The position numbers and the translations under genes are program-made. Shown one piece after another: positions 13,865 to 21,959 of a stretch of 26,922 nt of DNA (position 1 is its first letter; every line of letters starts with the position of its first letter). This stretch comes from Rhizobium sp. (GTDB lineage Bacteria; Pseudomonadota; Alphaproteobacteria; Rhizobiales; Rhizobiaceae), in the NCBI GenBank assembly GCA_003501385.1, contig DNPN01000174.1, positions 1-26,922 of the forward strand. Direction: 5' to 3'. Under the pieces are notes generated by a model that was not told where the DNA came from, made no database searches, and saw nothing but the letters and a program-made list of their open reading frames with translations.

Positions 13865-14891
13865 AATTCAACTTGCGCGCCCGGCACGCATCCATCGCCT
13901 GATGGATCAGCATAGCTGGTGCACCCGGATCATCAAAAGCCATGTCAATGCTAAGCACCAGAGACATGCGCACAAGGTCCCGGCTGCGCAGTTCCGCTGA
14001 GCCTTGCAGGCGAGCAATATCCTTGGCGGTTGTCACCAATTGCAGGCCATTTGATTGTGCTGTGTCGAGCAGATCAGCAATAGCGGCGGCATCAAGCGGC
14101 TGGTGATCGCCAAAGCTTTTGGCAATGACAATCTCTGCGCCAACACCGCGCAGGCTGGCATAGAATTTCTCAGGATCGGCAATCCCGGCATAGGCCAGAA
14201 CACGACCCTTGATTGCGGGATCAACCGCCACGGGCTGAATGGTGGCCGTCAAAACCGGACGGCCTGCCCGCGCCGCATGGCGCACCAAAGCGGTGGCCTT
14301 GTCGTCTGTTCCAACTTTCAGCAGTGTGTGCATCTGTGCGATTTGCGCACCCAAAGGGGCGCGGAGCGGACCGGCGGGAAAGACAAGGCCATTACCAATG
14401 CCCCGTCGGCTATCCACCACCAGCAGCGCCAGATCAATCGACAGTTTCGCGCTTTGAAAGCCGTCATCCATAATGATGAGGTCCACGCCCTGACGCTCCA
14501 GCGCCATGGCCCCATCTTTTCTGTTACGCGAAATCACCGTGAGCGCCTGTGCTGCCAACAGCAATGGCTCATCCCCCACCGCATCAGCGCGGTGATGGGC
14601 AGGATCGACGATAAGCAGACTGCTGGTGGAGCCGCCATAGCCACGGCTGAGAAAACCCGGGGTGAAGCCCAAGGCCTTTGCGGCCTTGGCCAAGGCAAGC
14701 GCCGTCGGGGTTTTGCCCGCACCGCCGAGGGTGAAATTGCCGATGCAGATCACCGCAACAGACGGGGTATAACGCCGGGCTTTTACCATGCGGCGCGCAG
14801 CAACGCGGCCATAGACGTAAGACAATGGCCAGAGTGCCAAAGCCTGCCAGCCGGATTTGTGCCACCAAAAGGACGGCGCTTGCAAGGACAT
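13863..14891 (-). CDS. lpxK: Tetraacyldisaccharide 4'-kinase LpxK
   Basis: Inner-membrane-associated kinase that phosphorylates the 4' position of the lipid A disaccharide (tetraacyldisaccharide 1-phosphate to lipid IVA) in the Raetz pathway. The N-terminal hydrophobic helix (about 14-30) is followed by the Walker-A-like GNFTLGGAGKTPTALALA (51-68), LSRGYGG (81-87) and the DDGFQ motif (142-146) that defines LpxK. 342 residues, usual length. A GGGGGG run precedes the ATG. It is the last gene of the waaA - HAD - lpxK unit, 19 bases after the HAD gene. Function is secure by motif. Confidence 0.96.
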   Translation of the reverse strand: MSLQAPSFWWHKSGWQALALWPLSYVYGRVAARRMVKARRYTPSVAVICIGNFTLGGAGKTPTALALAKAAKALGFTPGFLSRGYGGSTSSLLIVDPAHHRADAVGDEPLLLAAQALTVISRNRKDGAMALERQGVDLIIMDDGFQSAKLSIDLALLVVDSRRGIGNGLVFPAGPLRAPLGAQIAQMHTLLKVGTDDKATALVRHAARAGRPVLTATIQPVAVDPAIKGRVLAYAGIADPEKFYASLRGVGAEIVIAKSFGDHQPLDAAAIADLLDTAQSNGLQLVTTAKDIARLQGSAELRSRDLVRMSLVLSIDMAFDDPGAPAMLIHQAMDACRARKLN

Positions 14892-14910
14892 TGCCCGGCC
14901 CCCCTATTGC

Positions 14911-15636
14911 TCAACTCAAGATGGTTTCAAGCTCGGTAATATCGTTCAGGCAAAAATCGCTGTTGGCGCTCAATGTCTCGCGTGAGCCCGTGCCGGTCAG
15001 CACCGCAATGGCAAGACCTGCGCCCGCATTGCGGCCCATGTGCAGATCGTGATTGTTATCGCCCACCACCGCCACCTGGTCCACGGAAAGCCCGGTGGCC
15101 ACACAAAAACCAAGAACCATGCCAGCGTCAGGCTTGCAGCCATGGCCGCTATCATAGCCCGCGACGAAATCAACATGGTCATTCAAGCCAAACCGCGCAA
15201 CAATGGCGCGGATCGAGCGTTCATTGTCGGACGAGGCAATGCCGAGCTTCAGGCCCCGCTGCTTCAGTTGCGCAAACAGGGCGGCGAGATCGGTGACCGG
15301 CACCGAAAAATCAGCGGCAGCCGCAAAAATGCGATCAAGCTCAACCGTCAACTCGGTTACGTCATAGGCCGCTCCGGCATCCACCAGCCCTTGGGCAATC
15401 TGGTGGGAATTGCCCGCAGCCAGCAGGCTATCGGCAACGACCACGCCCGTGATCGGGTCCATGCCACAGGCGAGAAGCAGCCTATCGGCCAAAGCCTGAT
15501 CGCCCTTTGCCGCAAGCAGCGCCAGCTCCCGGTTTACAGGCTCCCAACTGGCATCATAATCCAGAAGTGTTCCATCCTTGTCGAACAAAATGCCCCGAAT
15601 AACGGGCTGGTTCTCCGTGCTGATGTCCGCCATCAT
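14911..15636 (-). CDS. HAD-superfamily phosphatase (phosphoglycolate phosphatase-like)
   Basis: 241-residue HAD hydrolase of the Gph/PGP type. Motif I is FDKDGTLLDYD with nucleophile D19 and acid D21; motif II is ASSDN at 134-138; K168 (GCKPD) and GDNNHD at 192-197 complete the site. A helical cap lies at about 30-110. The start overlaps the waaA stop by four bases, indicating translational coupling, and lpxK follows after 19 bases. The substrate is unknown: phosphoglycolate is the default family guess, but the position between two lipid A/Kdo genes raises the possibility of a sugar-phosphate role in envelope synthesis (inference). Confidence 0.9.
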   Translation of the reverse strand: MMADISTENQPVIRGILFDKDGTLLDYDASWEPVNRELALLAAKGDQALADRLLLACGMDPITGVVVADSLLAAGNSHQIAQGLVDAGAAYDVTELTVELDRIFAAAADFSVPVTDLAALFAQLKQRGLKLGIASSDNERSIRAIVARFGLNDHVDFVAGYDSGHGCKPDAGMVLGFCVATGLSVDQVAVVGDNNHDLHMGRNAGAGLAIAVLTGTGSRETLSANSDFCLNDITELETILS

Positions 15637-16952
15637 TCGCCTGCAGCTGCCTTGGGCTCTAGCCTTGCCTTGACGGTCAAGGGGTTGATGTAAGGCTCCA
15701 GCGCTTTGACGGTCAGGGTCAGCGCACCGCGCATATCCTGCACGGCGGCCACGGCGGAATCGCTCATTTTATGCAGCGCCAGCGGATTGTTCATCAGGAA
15801 ATGCACAGATTTTGCCAGTGTTTCGGCATCGCGCACCACGCGGGCGGCCCCATGGCGCACCAGCCGCTGATAGCTATCGCGGAAATTCTCCACATGCGGG
15901 CCACAGAGAACAGCACAGCCCAGAACAGCGGGTTCCAGCGGATTGCCGCCCCCGCCACCCATCACCAGCGAACGACCAACAAAAGCAATTTCCGTCAAGC
16001 GCAAATACAGGCCCATTTCGCCAATGCTGTCGCCGAGGAAAATATCGGTTTCAGGGGTGATGACATCGTTACGGCTACGCCTTGCAACCACCAGCCCTTG
16101 TTGCACCATCATAGCCTCAATCTCATCGGCCCGTTCTGGATGACGCGGCACAACGATGGAGAGCTGCCCCATATGCGCCTTCAAGGCGCGATGGACCATG
16201 GCCGCCACTTTTTCCTCGCCATCGGCGGTGGAAGTCGCTGCCCAGGTTTTACGGTGGCCAATTTGCCGCTGATAGGTTCCCAACAGCTCCACGTCCACTG
16301 GCGGCGCATCGGTATCGACCTTGATATTGCCGGACACAGTCACCGGCCAGCCACCGAGATCGCGAAACCGCTCGCCATCCAGATCCGACTGCGCCACCAC
16401 CATGGCCAGCTTGGAAAACAGCGACGACGCAACATCGGGGTGCTTTTGCCACCTTGCAAAGGAACGGTCAGACATGCGGGCATTGACGAGAATTTGCGGA
16501 ATGCGCCGATCATGCAAGGTCTGCAATGTCGCAGGCCAGATCTCGGATTCCACACCAATGGCCAGATCCGGTTGCCAGTAATCCAGAAAACGGCGCACGG
16601 CAGGCAAGGCATCAATCGGCACATATTGATGGATCACATCATCGCGCAGGCGATTGGCGGCAATCTCCGCCGATGTCACCGTGCCGGTGGTGAGCAGCAC
16701 GTGAATGCCGCAGCGACGAAACTCGCGCATCAAGGTGGTCACGGCCACCATTTCACCGACGCTTGCGGCATGCACCCAAATCAGCGGCCCTCGCGGACGA
16801 TTTGCCGCGGCAAAGCCAAGACGTTCACCACGCCGCGAGCGGTCTTCCTTGCCCTTGGAGGCGCGCATTGCCAACAGCAGGCCTGCGCATGGAAAGGCCA
16901 CAACACCTGCCCATCGATAGGCAGTCAGTGCTATGCGGGCCAATGCGCTCAT
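15633..16952 (-). CDS. waaA: 3-deoxy-D-manno-octulosonic acid transferase (Kdo transferase, GT30)
   Basis: Inner-membrane glycosyltransferase (WaaA/KdtA) that attaches Kdo from CMP-Kdo to lipid IVA. An N-terminal hydrophobic helix (about 10-30) anchors it; GERLGF and the WVHAASVGE motif (59-67), with the conserved acceptor-side Glu, mark the GT30 N-domain; VESEIWP, PRHPER and the EPAVLGCAVLCGPHVENF segment mark the nucleotide-sugar half. 439 residues, normal. The ATG at 16952 has only a weak Shine-Dalgarno and is overlapped (ATGA) by a small upstream ORF with a good one, suggesting coupled translation. It heads the waaA - HAD - lpxK unit. Confidence 0.95.
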   Translation of the reverse strand: MSALARIALTAYRWAGVVAFPCAGLLLAMRASKGKEDRSRRGERLGFAAANRPRGPLIWVHAASVGEMVAVTTLMREFRRCGIHVLLTTGTVTSAEIAANRLRDDVIHQYVPIDALPAVRRFLDYWQPDLAIGVESEIWPATLQTLHDRRIPQILVNARMSDRSFARWQKHPDVASSLFSKLAMVVAQSDLDGERFRDLGGWPVTVSGNIKVDTDAPPVDVELLGTYQRQIGHRKTWAATSTADGEEKVAAMVHRALKAHMGQLSIVVPRHPERADEIEAMMVQQGLVVARRSRNDVITPETDIFLGDSIGEMGLYLRLTEIAFVGRSLVMGGGGGNPLEPAVLGCAVLCGPHVENFRDSYQRLVRHGAARVVRDAETLAKSVHFLMNNPLALHKMSDSAVAAVQDMRGALTLTVKALEPYINPLTVKARLEPKAAAGE

Positions 16953-17032
16953 GCGTCTCTAACCTTCGCGACAGGGCCAGACGCAGCCACTGGATGCGCC
17001 ACCCCGAGATGGGTTTGAACAAAATCGAACAT
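16949..17032 (-). CDS. Possible 27-residue leader ORF overlapping the waaA start
   Basis: Minus-strand ORF starting MFDFVQTHLGVAH and ending VAKVRDA, whose TGA overlaps the waaA ATG in the arrangement ATGA. AGGGGA lies about eight bases before its ATG, stronger than any signal before waaA. The peptide has no recognised family. It may serve mainly to deliver ribosomes to waaA. A chance ORF is possible, since no homologue comparison could be made. Confidence 0.4.
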   Translation of the reverse strand: MFDFVQTHLGVAHPVAASGPVAKVRDA

Positions 17033-17289
17033 TACAGGATCCCCTGCACAACAGCATTGCCGTTCGTAATAGGATATAACTGTAATATGCTTACGCTTGT
17101 CACGAATACTTCATTAAAAAACAAGGCATTTCAACGACGAATTCGACAAGACAGCCGCTTGCCCTCATAAATATAACGTCAAGGCAGGAGCTTAAACCAA
17201 CACAGTGGCTAAAACTCAACCTATGGTTGTATTTCGACAAGTATTGTGTAGCTTGACGAGTGCCAAAACATCAAGACACCCGTGCGTGC
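17033..17289. other. AT-rich gap between the DUF4170 gene and waaA
   Basis: About 260 bases with higher A+T than the neighbours. DUF4170 and Kdo transferase genes are usually close together in rhizobia, so this spacing is larger than expected. It probably contains the promoter of the waaA unit, but no box pair with good spacing was convincing and no other gene was seen. Confidence 0.35.
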
Positions 17290-17523
17290 TTATTCTGCCG
17301 GGTTGAGCAGACGGTGCATGTGAACGATGAAATACCGCATATGGGCATTGTCCACCGTCAGCTGTGCCTTGGATTTCCATGCTGTCAGCGCCGAGGCATA
17401 ATCGGGGAAAATGCCGACGATATCCAGAGCATTGAGATCACGGAACTGAACATCTGCGAGGTTGCTGAGTTCGCCGCCAAAAACCAGATGGAGAAGTTGC
17501 TTTTTTTCGCCTGTGTCGCTCAT
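17290..17523 (-). CDS. DUF4170 family protein
   Basis: 77-residue conserved alphaproteobacterial protein of unknown function, with LLHLVFGGEL, GIFPDYASALTAWKSKAQLTVDNAHMRYFIVHMHRLL. The ATG at 17523 with AAGGA upstream is preferred; longer in-frame starts to 17559 add 12 non-conserved residues. It lies 74 bases after the IMPase-family gene on the same strand. No membrane segment or catalytic motif is visible. Confidence 0.85.
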   Translation of the reverse strand: MSDTGEKKQLLHLVFGGELSNLADVQFRDLNALDIVGIFPDYASALTAWKSKAQLTVDNAHMRYFIVHMHRLLNPAE

Positions 17524-17597
17524 GTCGTCTTTGTCCTTCATTCTCCGCCCACCTGTCATCTGCTCGATTTTACGGCAGAGGTCAACCTGCAGGGCTG

Positions 17598-18482
17598 CTA
17601 TTGTTGTTGTGCCGCCTGTCTACCCGGTGCAAAAGCCGAAACCAGAGCAGGTAAAACATCGTTGGGCCCCGCAAGCAGATGGCCATGTCCCACATATGGA
17701 CGGTTATACAAAAGCGGTTGGCCCGCGACATCATTCAAACCGCCACCGGCTTGCTGCAAAATCAGATCGGCAGCCGCCAGATCCCAATCGTGGGCGTTTT
17801 TCAACACCAGCGTGGCATCAATGCGCCCAGCCGCCACAAGCGCCAGCCGATAGGCAAGCGATGGAACATGGGCGACGCGCTCAAGCCGTCGCCGCAAATC
17901 CCCATGAAAGGCATTGAGCAATTCCGCAGGTGCGGCCACACGCAAACTCTCCTGCGGCGCACGCGTGGCGACCGAAATCGGCACGCCGTTCAGGATTGCA
18001 GGCCCGGATTCTGTCGCCATGAACACTTCATTCAGCGCCGGAGCCACCAGCACACCGGCCACCGGACGGCCTTTGTGAACAACAGCCACCGACACGCACC
18101 AGGTTTTCTGGCTGGCCAGAAAGGCGCGAGTGCCATCAATTGGATCAATCACAAACACGGTATCACAGCTCAGGCGGCTGTCATCATCATCGGTTTCTTC
18201 CGAGAGCCAGCCATAATCCGGCCTTGCACCGCGCAGCTTTTCCAGCAAAAGTGCATTCACGGCATAGTCCGCAGCGCTCACGGGTGAGCGCCCCTCGCTT
18301 TTCCACCACACTTCCGGATCGGTGCCAAAATAGCTCAGCGCCAGTTCGCCTGCCTGTTTTGCCACCTCGGTAATCAGCGCAAGATCCTCTTGCCAATCCC
18401 GTGGTGTGTCTGCATGCGTCTGGTCGCTGTCACTGCTCAACGAATCTGCCCCTTGTTTTCCAGCACTCTTATTTTCCCGCAA
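17598..18482 (-). CDS. Inositol monophosphatase / CysQ-family phosphatase
   Basis: Mg2+-dependent, Li+-sensitive phosphatase fold. Metal-site motifs are GWLSEET (91-97, E95/E96), VIDPIDGT (111-118) and HDWDLAAADLIL (231-242, D234). The family covers inositol-1-phosphatase and 3'(2'),5'-bisphosphate nucleotidase (CysQ) activities; the sequence alone does not decide, though rhizobial copies here are often annotated as CysQ-like. Its start overlaps the pmbA stop by 14 bases. The first start is TTG at 18482; a second TTG at 18440 has a better Shine-Dalgarno (AAGGGG) and removes 14 low-complexity residues. Either way the first about 28 residues are not conserved. Confidence 0.9.
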   Translation of the reverse strand: MRENKSAGKQGADSLSSDSDQTHADTPRDWQEDLALITEVAKQAGELALSYFGTDPEVWWKSEGRSPVSAADYAVNALLLEKLRGARPDYGWLSEETDDDDSRLSCDTVFVIDPIDGTRAFLASQKTWCVSVAVVHKGRPVAGVLVAPALNEVFMATESGPAILNGVPISVATRAPQESLRVAAPAELLNAFHGDLRRRLERVAHVPSLAYRLALVAAGRIDATLVLKNAHDWDLAAADLILQQAGGGLNDVAGQPLLYNRPYVGHGHLLAGPNDVLPALVSAFAPGRQAAQQQ

Positions 18483-19815
18483 TCGTCATGCCTTCAATAG
18501 CAATGGTGGGCGCTGCCGTGCCGAATTTCCGGTCAATATCATTGGCAGGCGTCATCGCCATGAACATATCCTTGAGGTTGGAAGCAATCGTTACCTCTGA
18601 CACCGGATAGGTCAGTTCGCCATTCTCAATCCAGAAACCGGATGCGCCCCGGCTATAGTCGCCGGTCACCATATCAACACCATGACCGATCATGTCAGTA
18701 ATGTAAAAGCCATTTCCAATGCTGGCGATCAGATCCTGCGCCGAGATATCGCCCGGCTCCAATGCCAGATTGGTCGAGGACGGCGAAACCATGGTGCCAC
18801 CGCGTGACCCACGACCATTGGTGTGCAAGCCCAACTCCCGCGCCGTGGATGTCGACAAGAACCAATGGCGCAGCACGCCATCTTCGATCATGGTCATCGG
18901 CTGGCCCATGACTCCTTCCCCATCAAAGGGGCGCGAGGATGAACCGCGCACCCGAATGGGATTGTCGGTGACGTTCAGCCCGGCCTTCAACACTTGTTGG
19001 CCCATGCGATCGCGCAGAAACGAGGTTTTTCGGGCAACCGATGCCCCATTGATCGCCGCCGCAATATGCCCGACAAAGCCACGCGCCACGCGCGGATCAA
19101 ACACCACCGTGACGTTTTTGGCGGTCTCGACCTTACGCGGATTGATCTTGCGCACGGTGCGCTCGCCAGCACGGCGACCAATCTCTTGCGGGCTATCCAG
19201 ATCGGCATAATAGAGGCGGCTGTCAAAATCATGATCGCGCTCCATCAAGGTGCCCTCACCCGCAATCACACCAACGGAGCGCGAAAACCGAGACGCCTGA
19301 TAGGTGCCGGCAAAGCCGTGGGAGGTGACAAGCACCAGACCACCCATGCCAGCCGAGGCCCCGCCCCCCAGCGAGTTGCTCACACCTGCAACTGAGCGCG
19401 CAGCATCCTCTGTTGCCAGCGCAGCTTCTCGCAAGGCATCGCTCGAGACTTCGGTGGGATCATACAGCTCAAGATCCGGAATGCTGCGGGCGAGATCCGC
19501 CTCATCGGCCAATCCCGTAAACGGATCTTCCGGCGAGACTTTTGCCATGGCGACAGCGCGCTCGGCCAGCGCATTCAGATCAAAGCCGGGATTGGCCGAG
19601 ACCGAGGCAACCTGATTGCCAACAAACACCCGCAGCGAAAAATCATCGCTCTCGGACGATTCGGTGGATTCAACTTTGCCCAGACGCACACTGACGCTTT
19701 TGGCCCTTGAACGCACAACAACGGCATCAGCTTTGTCGGCTCCGGCCTTGCGGGCCAGCTCGACAAGCTGATTGGCGCGAGAAAGCAGATGGTCGGCTTG
19801 ATTTTCAGATGACAT
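18469..19815 (-). CDS. pmbA: TldE/PmbA, metalloprotease-related subunit
   Basis: 448-residue member of the TldD/PmbA family, which with TldD forms a protease that degrades unfolded or modified peptides and matures some bacteriocins. It lacks the HExxxH zinc motif of TldD, which identifies it as the non-catalytic TldE/PmbA partner. Typical segments are SSRPFDGEGVMGQPMTMIEDGVL, and GDYSRGASGFWIENGELTYPVSEVTIASNLKDMF near the C-terminus. tldD is not in the window. It heads the minus-strand run into the IMPase-family gene and is divergent from the antiporter gene with a 169-base shared promoter region. Confidence 0.93.
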   Translation of the reverse strand: MSSENQADHLLSRANQLVELARKAGADKADAVVVRSRAKSVSVRLGKVESTESSESDDFSLRVFVGNQVASVSANPGFDLNALAERAVAMAKVSPEDPFTGLADEADLARSIPDLELYDPTEVSSDALREAALATEDAARSVAGVSNSLGGGASAGMGGLVLVTSHGFAGTYQASRFSRSVGVIAGEGTLMERDHDFDSRLYYADLDSPQEIGRRAGERTVRKINPRKVETAKNVTVVFDPRVARGFVGHIAAAINGASVARKTSFLRDRMGQQVLKAGLNVTDNPIRVRGSSSRPFDGEGVMGQPMTMIEDGVLRHWFLSTSTARELGLHTNGRGSRGGTMVSPSSTNLALEPGDISAQDLIASIGNGFYITDMIGHGVDMVTGDYSRGASGFWIENGELTYPVSEVTIASNLKDMFMAMTPANDIDRKFGTAAPTIAIEGMTIAGK

Positions 19816-19895
19816 GGCTTGGCCTTTCGTTATCCATCCATTTATTGTGCATTGCTGATTGCATCAAGGGCATGTCGCTGATTCTGCCGAATGAG

Positions 19896-19930
19896 AGCAT
19901 GTCCGGGAAACGTGGATACCGATTTTCCAT
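19896..19930 (+). repeat. Partial copy of the GCATCGG-type repeat
   Basis: AGCAT-(9)-AAA-c-GTGGATA-ccgATTTTC shares its order and spacing with the left half of the 8140-8186 repeat (AGCAT...AAAGTGGGATA...ATTTTC). Only the left half is visible, in the pmbA/antiporter divergent region. Confidence 0.35.
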
Positions 19931-19984
19931 CGGGCAGAGCGCAGACGCAAACAACGAGCATCACCGAACATTGGAAGGCCAATC

Positions 19985-21772
19985 ATGAGCGTACCCCCTA
20001 CATTGATCTTTTCCGAGGCGCTCGTGTTGCTGGGTGGTGCGGTGGTGGCAGCTCCGATTTTCCGCAAACTCGGGCTGGGCACCGTGCTGGGCTATCTCGC
20101 CGCAGGGGCGGTGATTGGGCCAATTGCCCATGTGATCACCGGAGCCGAAGAGATTCTGTCCGTGGCAGAGCTTGGCGTGGTGTTTTTGTTGTTCGTCATT
20201 GGTCTGGAGTTGAAGCCATCCACCCTGTGGCGAATGCGCGCTGATATCTTTGGCCTTGGCACGGCCCAGGTCGTGCTGGGGGGCGGTTTGCTCACCATGG
20301 CTGCCGTGCTGTTTCATCTGCTCGACTGGCGCGCCGCCGTGGTGGCCGGGTTTGGACTTTCCCTGTCCTCGACTGCATTCGCGCTGCAAATTCTCAATGA
20401 TCGCAGTGATATGAACAGCGGTTATGGTCAACGCACTTTTTCCATTTTGCTGTTTCAGGATCTGGCCATTGTTCCGCTGCTGGCGATGATTTCCATTCTG
20501 GGAAATCAGGCAGACTCCCAGGGGGCCAACCTCTGGCTCGACATTGCCAAGGCCGTGGCCGCAACCTTGGCGATGATCTTGGCAGGGCGCTATGTGCTGA
20601 CACCGCTGTTTCAGGTGATTGCCCGCACCGGTGCCCGCGAGGTGATGATTGCGGCAGCCCTGTTTGTTGTGCTGGGATCGGCCATGCTGATGCAGGCGGT
20701 TGGGCTCTCCATGGCGATGGGGGCCTTTCTCGCCGGTGTCATGCTGGCTGAATCCTCCTACCGCCACGAGCTGGAAGCCGATATCGAACCCTTTCGCGGC
20801 ATTCTTCAGGCGTTGTTTTTCATGGCCGTCGGGCTGTCGGTGCAGTTTGATGTGATTTTCGACAATATCTGGACGCTGGTTCTGGCGGTGCCTGCCATCA
20901 TGGTCATCAAGGCCATCAGCATTTACGGCCTTTGCCGTCTGGCGGGATCAGCCCATAATGATGCCATTCGCATTGCCACCCTTTTGCCGCAGGGCGGTGA
21001 ATTTGGCTTTGTGCTGTTTACCACGGCGGTGTCGGCAGGTGTGTTTCCAAGCGCCACGGCATCCCTTTTGATTTCCATCGTCACTCTGACCATGGCCCTG
21101 ACGCCAGTGGTGGCCGCCCTGTCCAACCGTTTGATCAAGGGAGAAGCCCGCGAGGAAATCGAAGAGGACTTTGACGGCGCTGGCTCAGACGTTCTGATGA
21201 TTGGCTTTTCACGTTTTGGCCAGATTGCCGCGCAAATCCTGCTGGCCAGTGGAAGGGATGTGACCATCATCGATGATTCTGCCGACCGCATCCGTCAGGC
21301 TTCACAATTTGGCTTCCGCATCTATTTTGGCGATGGCACCCGGCTGGACATGCTGCGCGCCGCAGGCATCGAAAAGGCCAAAATCGTGGCTGTCTGCACG
21401 CAAAAACGTGAGGTGACCGACAAGATTGTCGATCTGATCAGCTCTGAATTTCCGCAATGCCGGCTGTTTGTGCGCTCCTATGATCGCATCCACAGCCTGT
21501 CCCTGCGCGCCCGCAATGTGGAATATGAATTGCGCGAAACACTGGAATCCGGGCTCAAATTCGGACGTAGCGCCATTGAGGCGCTCGGGGTTGAGCAGCA
21601 AACAGCCGAAGAGATTGAGGCCGATATTCGCCGCCGCGATGAAGAGCGCTTGCAGCTTCAAGCCGTCGATGGACCAACCGCAGGCCAGCACATGCTGTAC
21701 AACAGGCCAGTACAACCAGAGCCGTTGATCAAGCCCAAACGTGGTGCTGAACAGCAGGAAGAAACATTTTGA
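19985..21772 (+). CDS. CPA2-family monovalent cation:proton antiporter (KefB/YbaL-like)
   Basis: Inner-membrane Na+/K+:H+ antiporter. About 12 hydrophobic segments (1-385, with GLELKPSTLWRMR and the membrane core LGLSLSSTAFALQIL) are followed by a cytosolic RCK/TrkA-N nucleotide-binding domain (about 402-520) opening with DVLMIGFSRFGQIAAQIL; the usual GxGxxG is GFSRFG here. The tail after about 545 is hydrophilic. 595 residues, normal for Kef-type proteins. The ATG at 19985 has GGAAGG upstream. It may be K+ efflux or K+/H+ exchange; the glutathione-gating features of KefC cannot be judged. With kup at the far end, the window carries both a K+ uptake and a likely K+ efflux system, though they are not linked. 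Confidence 0.92.
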   Translation: MSVPPTLIFSEALVLLGGAVVAAPIFRKLGLGTVLGYLAAGAVIGPIAHVITGAEEILSVAELGVVFLLFVIGLELKPSTLWRMRADIFGLGTAQVVLGGGLLTMAAVLFHLLDWRAAVVAGFGLSLSSTAFALQILNDRSDMNSGYGQRTFSILLFQDLAIVPLLAMISILGNQADSQGANLWLDIAKAVAATLAMILAGRYVLTPLFQVIARTGAREVMIAAALFVVLGSAMLMQAVGLSMAMGAFLAGVMLAESSYRHELEADIEPFRGILQALFFMAVGLSVQFDVIFDNIWTLVLAVPAIMVIKAISIYGLCRLAGSAHNDAIRIATLLPQGGEFGFVLFTTAVSAGVFPSATASLLISIVTLTMALTPVVAALSNRLIKGEAREEIEEDFDGAGSDVLMIGFSRFGQIAAQILLASGRDVTIIDDSADRIRQASQFGFRIYFGDGTRLDMLRAAGIEKAKIVAVCTQKREVTDKIVDLISSEFPQCRLFVRSYDRIHSLSLRARNVEYELRETLESGLKFGRSAIEALGVEQQTAEEIEADIRRRDEERLQLQAVDGPTAGQHMLYNRPVQPEPLIKPKRGAEQQEETF

Positions 21773-21959
21773 CGCACAAAACTGAGTTTACGCTCCTTTC
21801 AGAGCTTTCAGGAGCATCGCGGAAATTCCCGGCTTTGCGCTGTCAACCTACTAAATCACGGGTAAAAATCCATAGTCGAAACAGTCCATTCGCTATAATT
21901 TTATTAATTTATCCCGCCCATTGTGCTAGGCGTAACTGGATTATTTGCTGGGATAATGA

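Noticed and set aside
15771..17018. 415-codon plus-strand open frame opposite waaA
   Set aside because: Antisense to a clear Kdo transferase; its composition is atypical and it has no recognisable domain.
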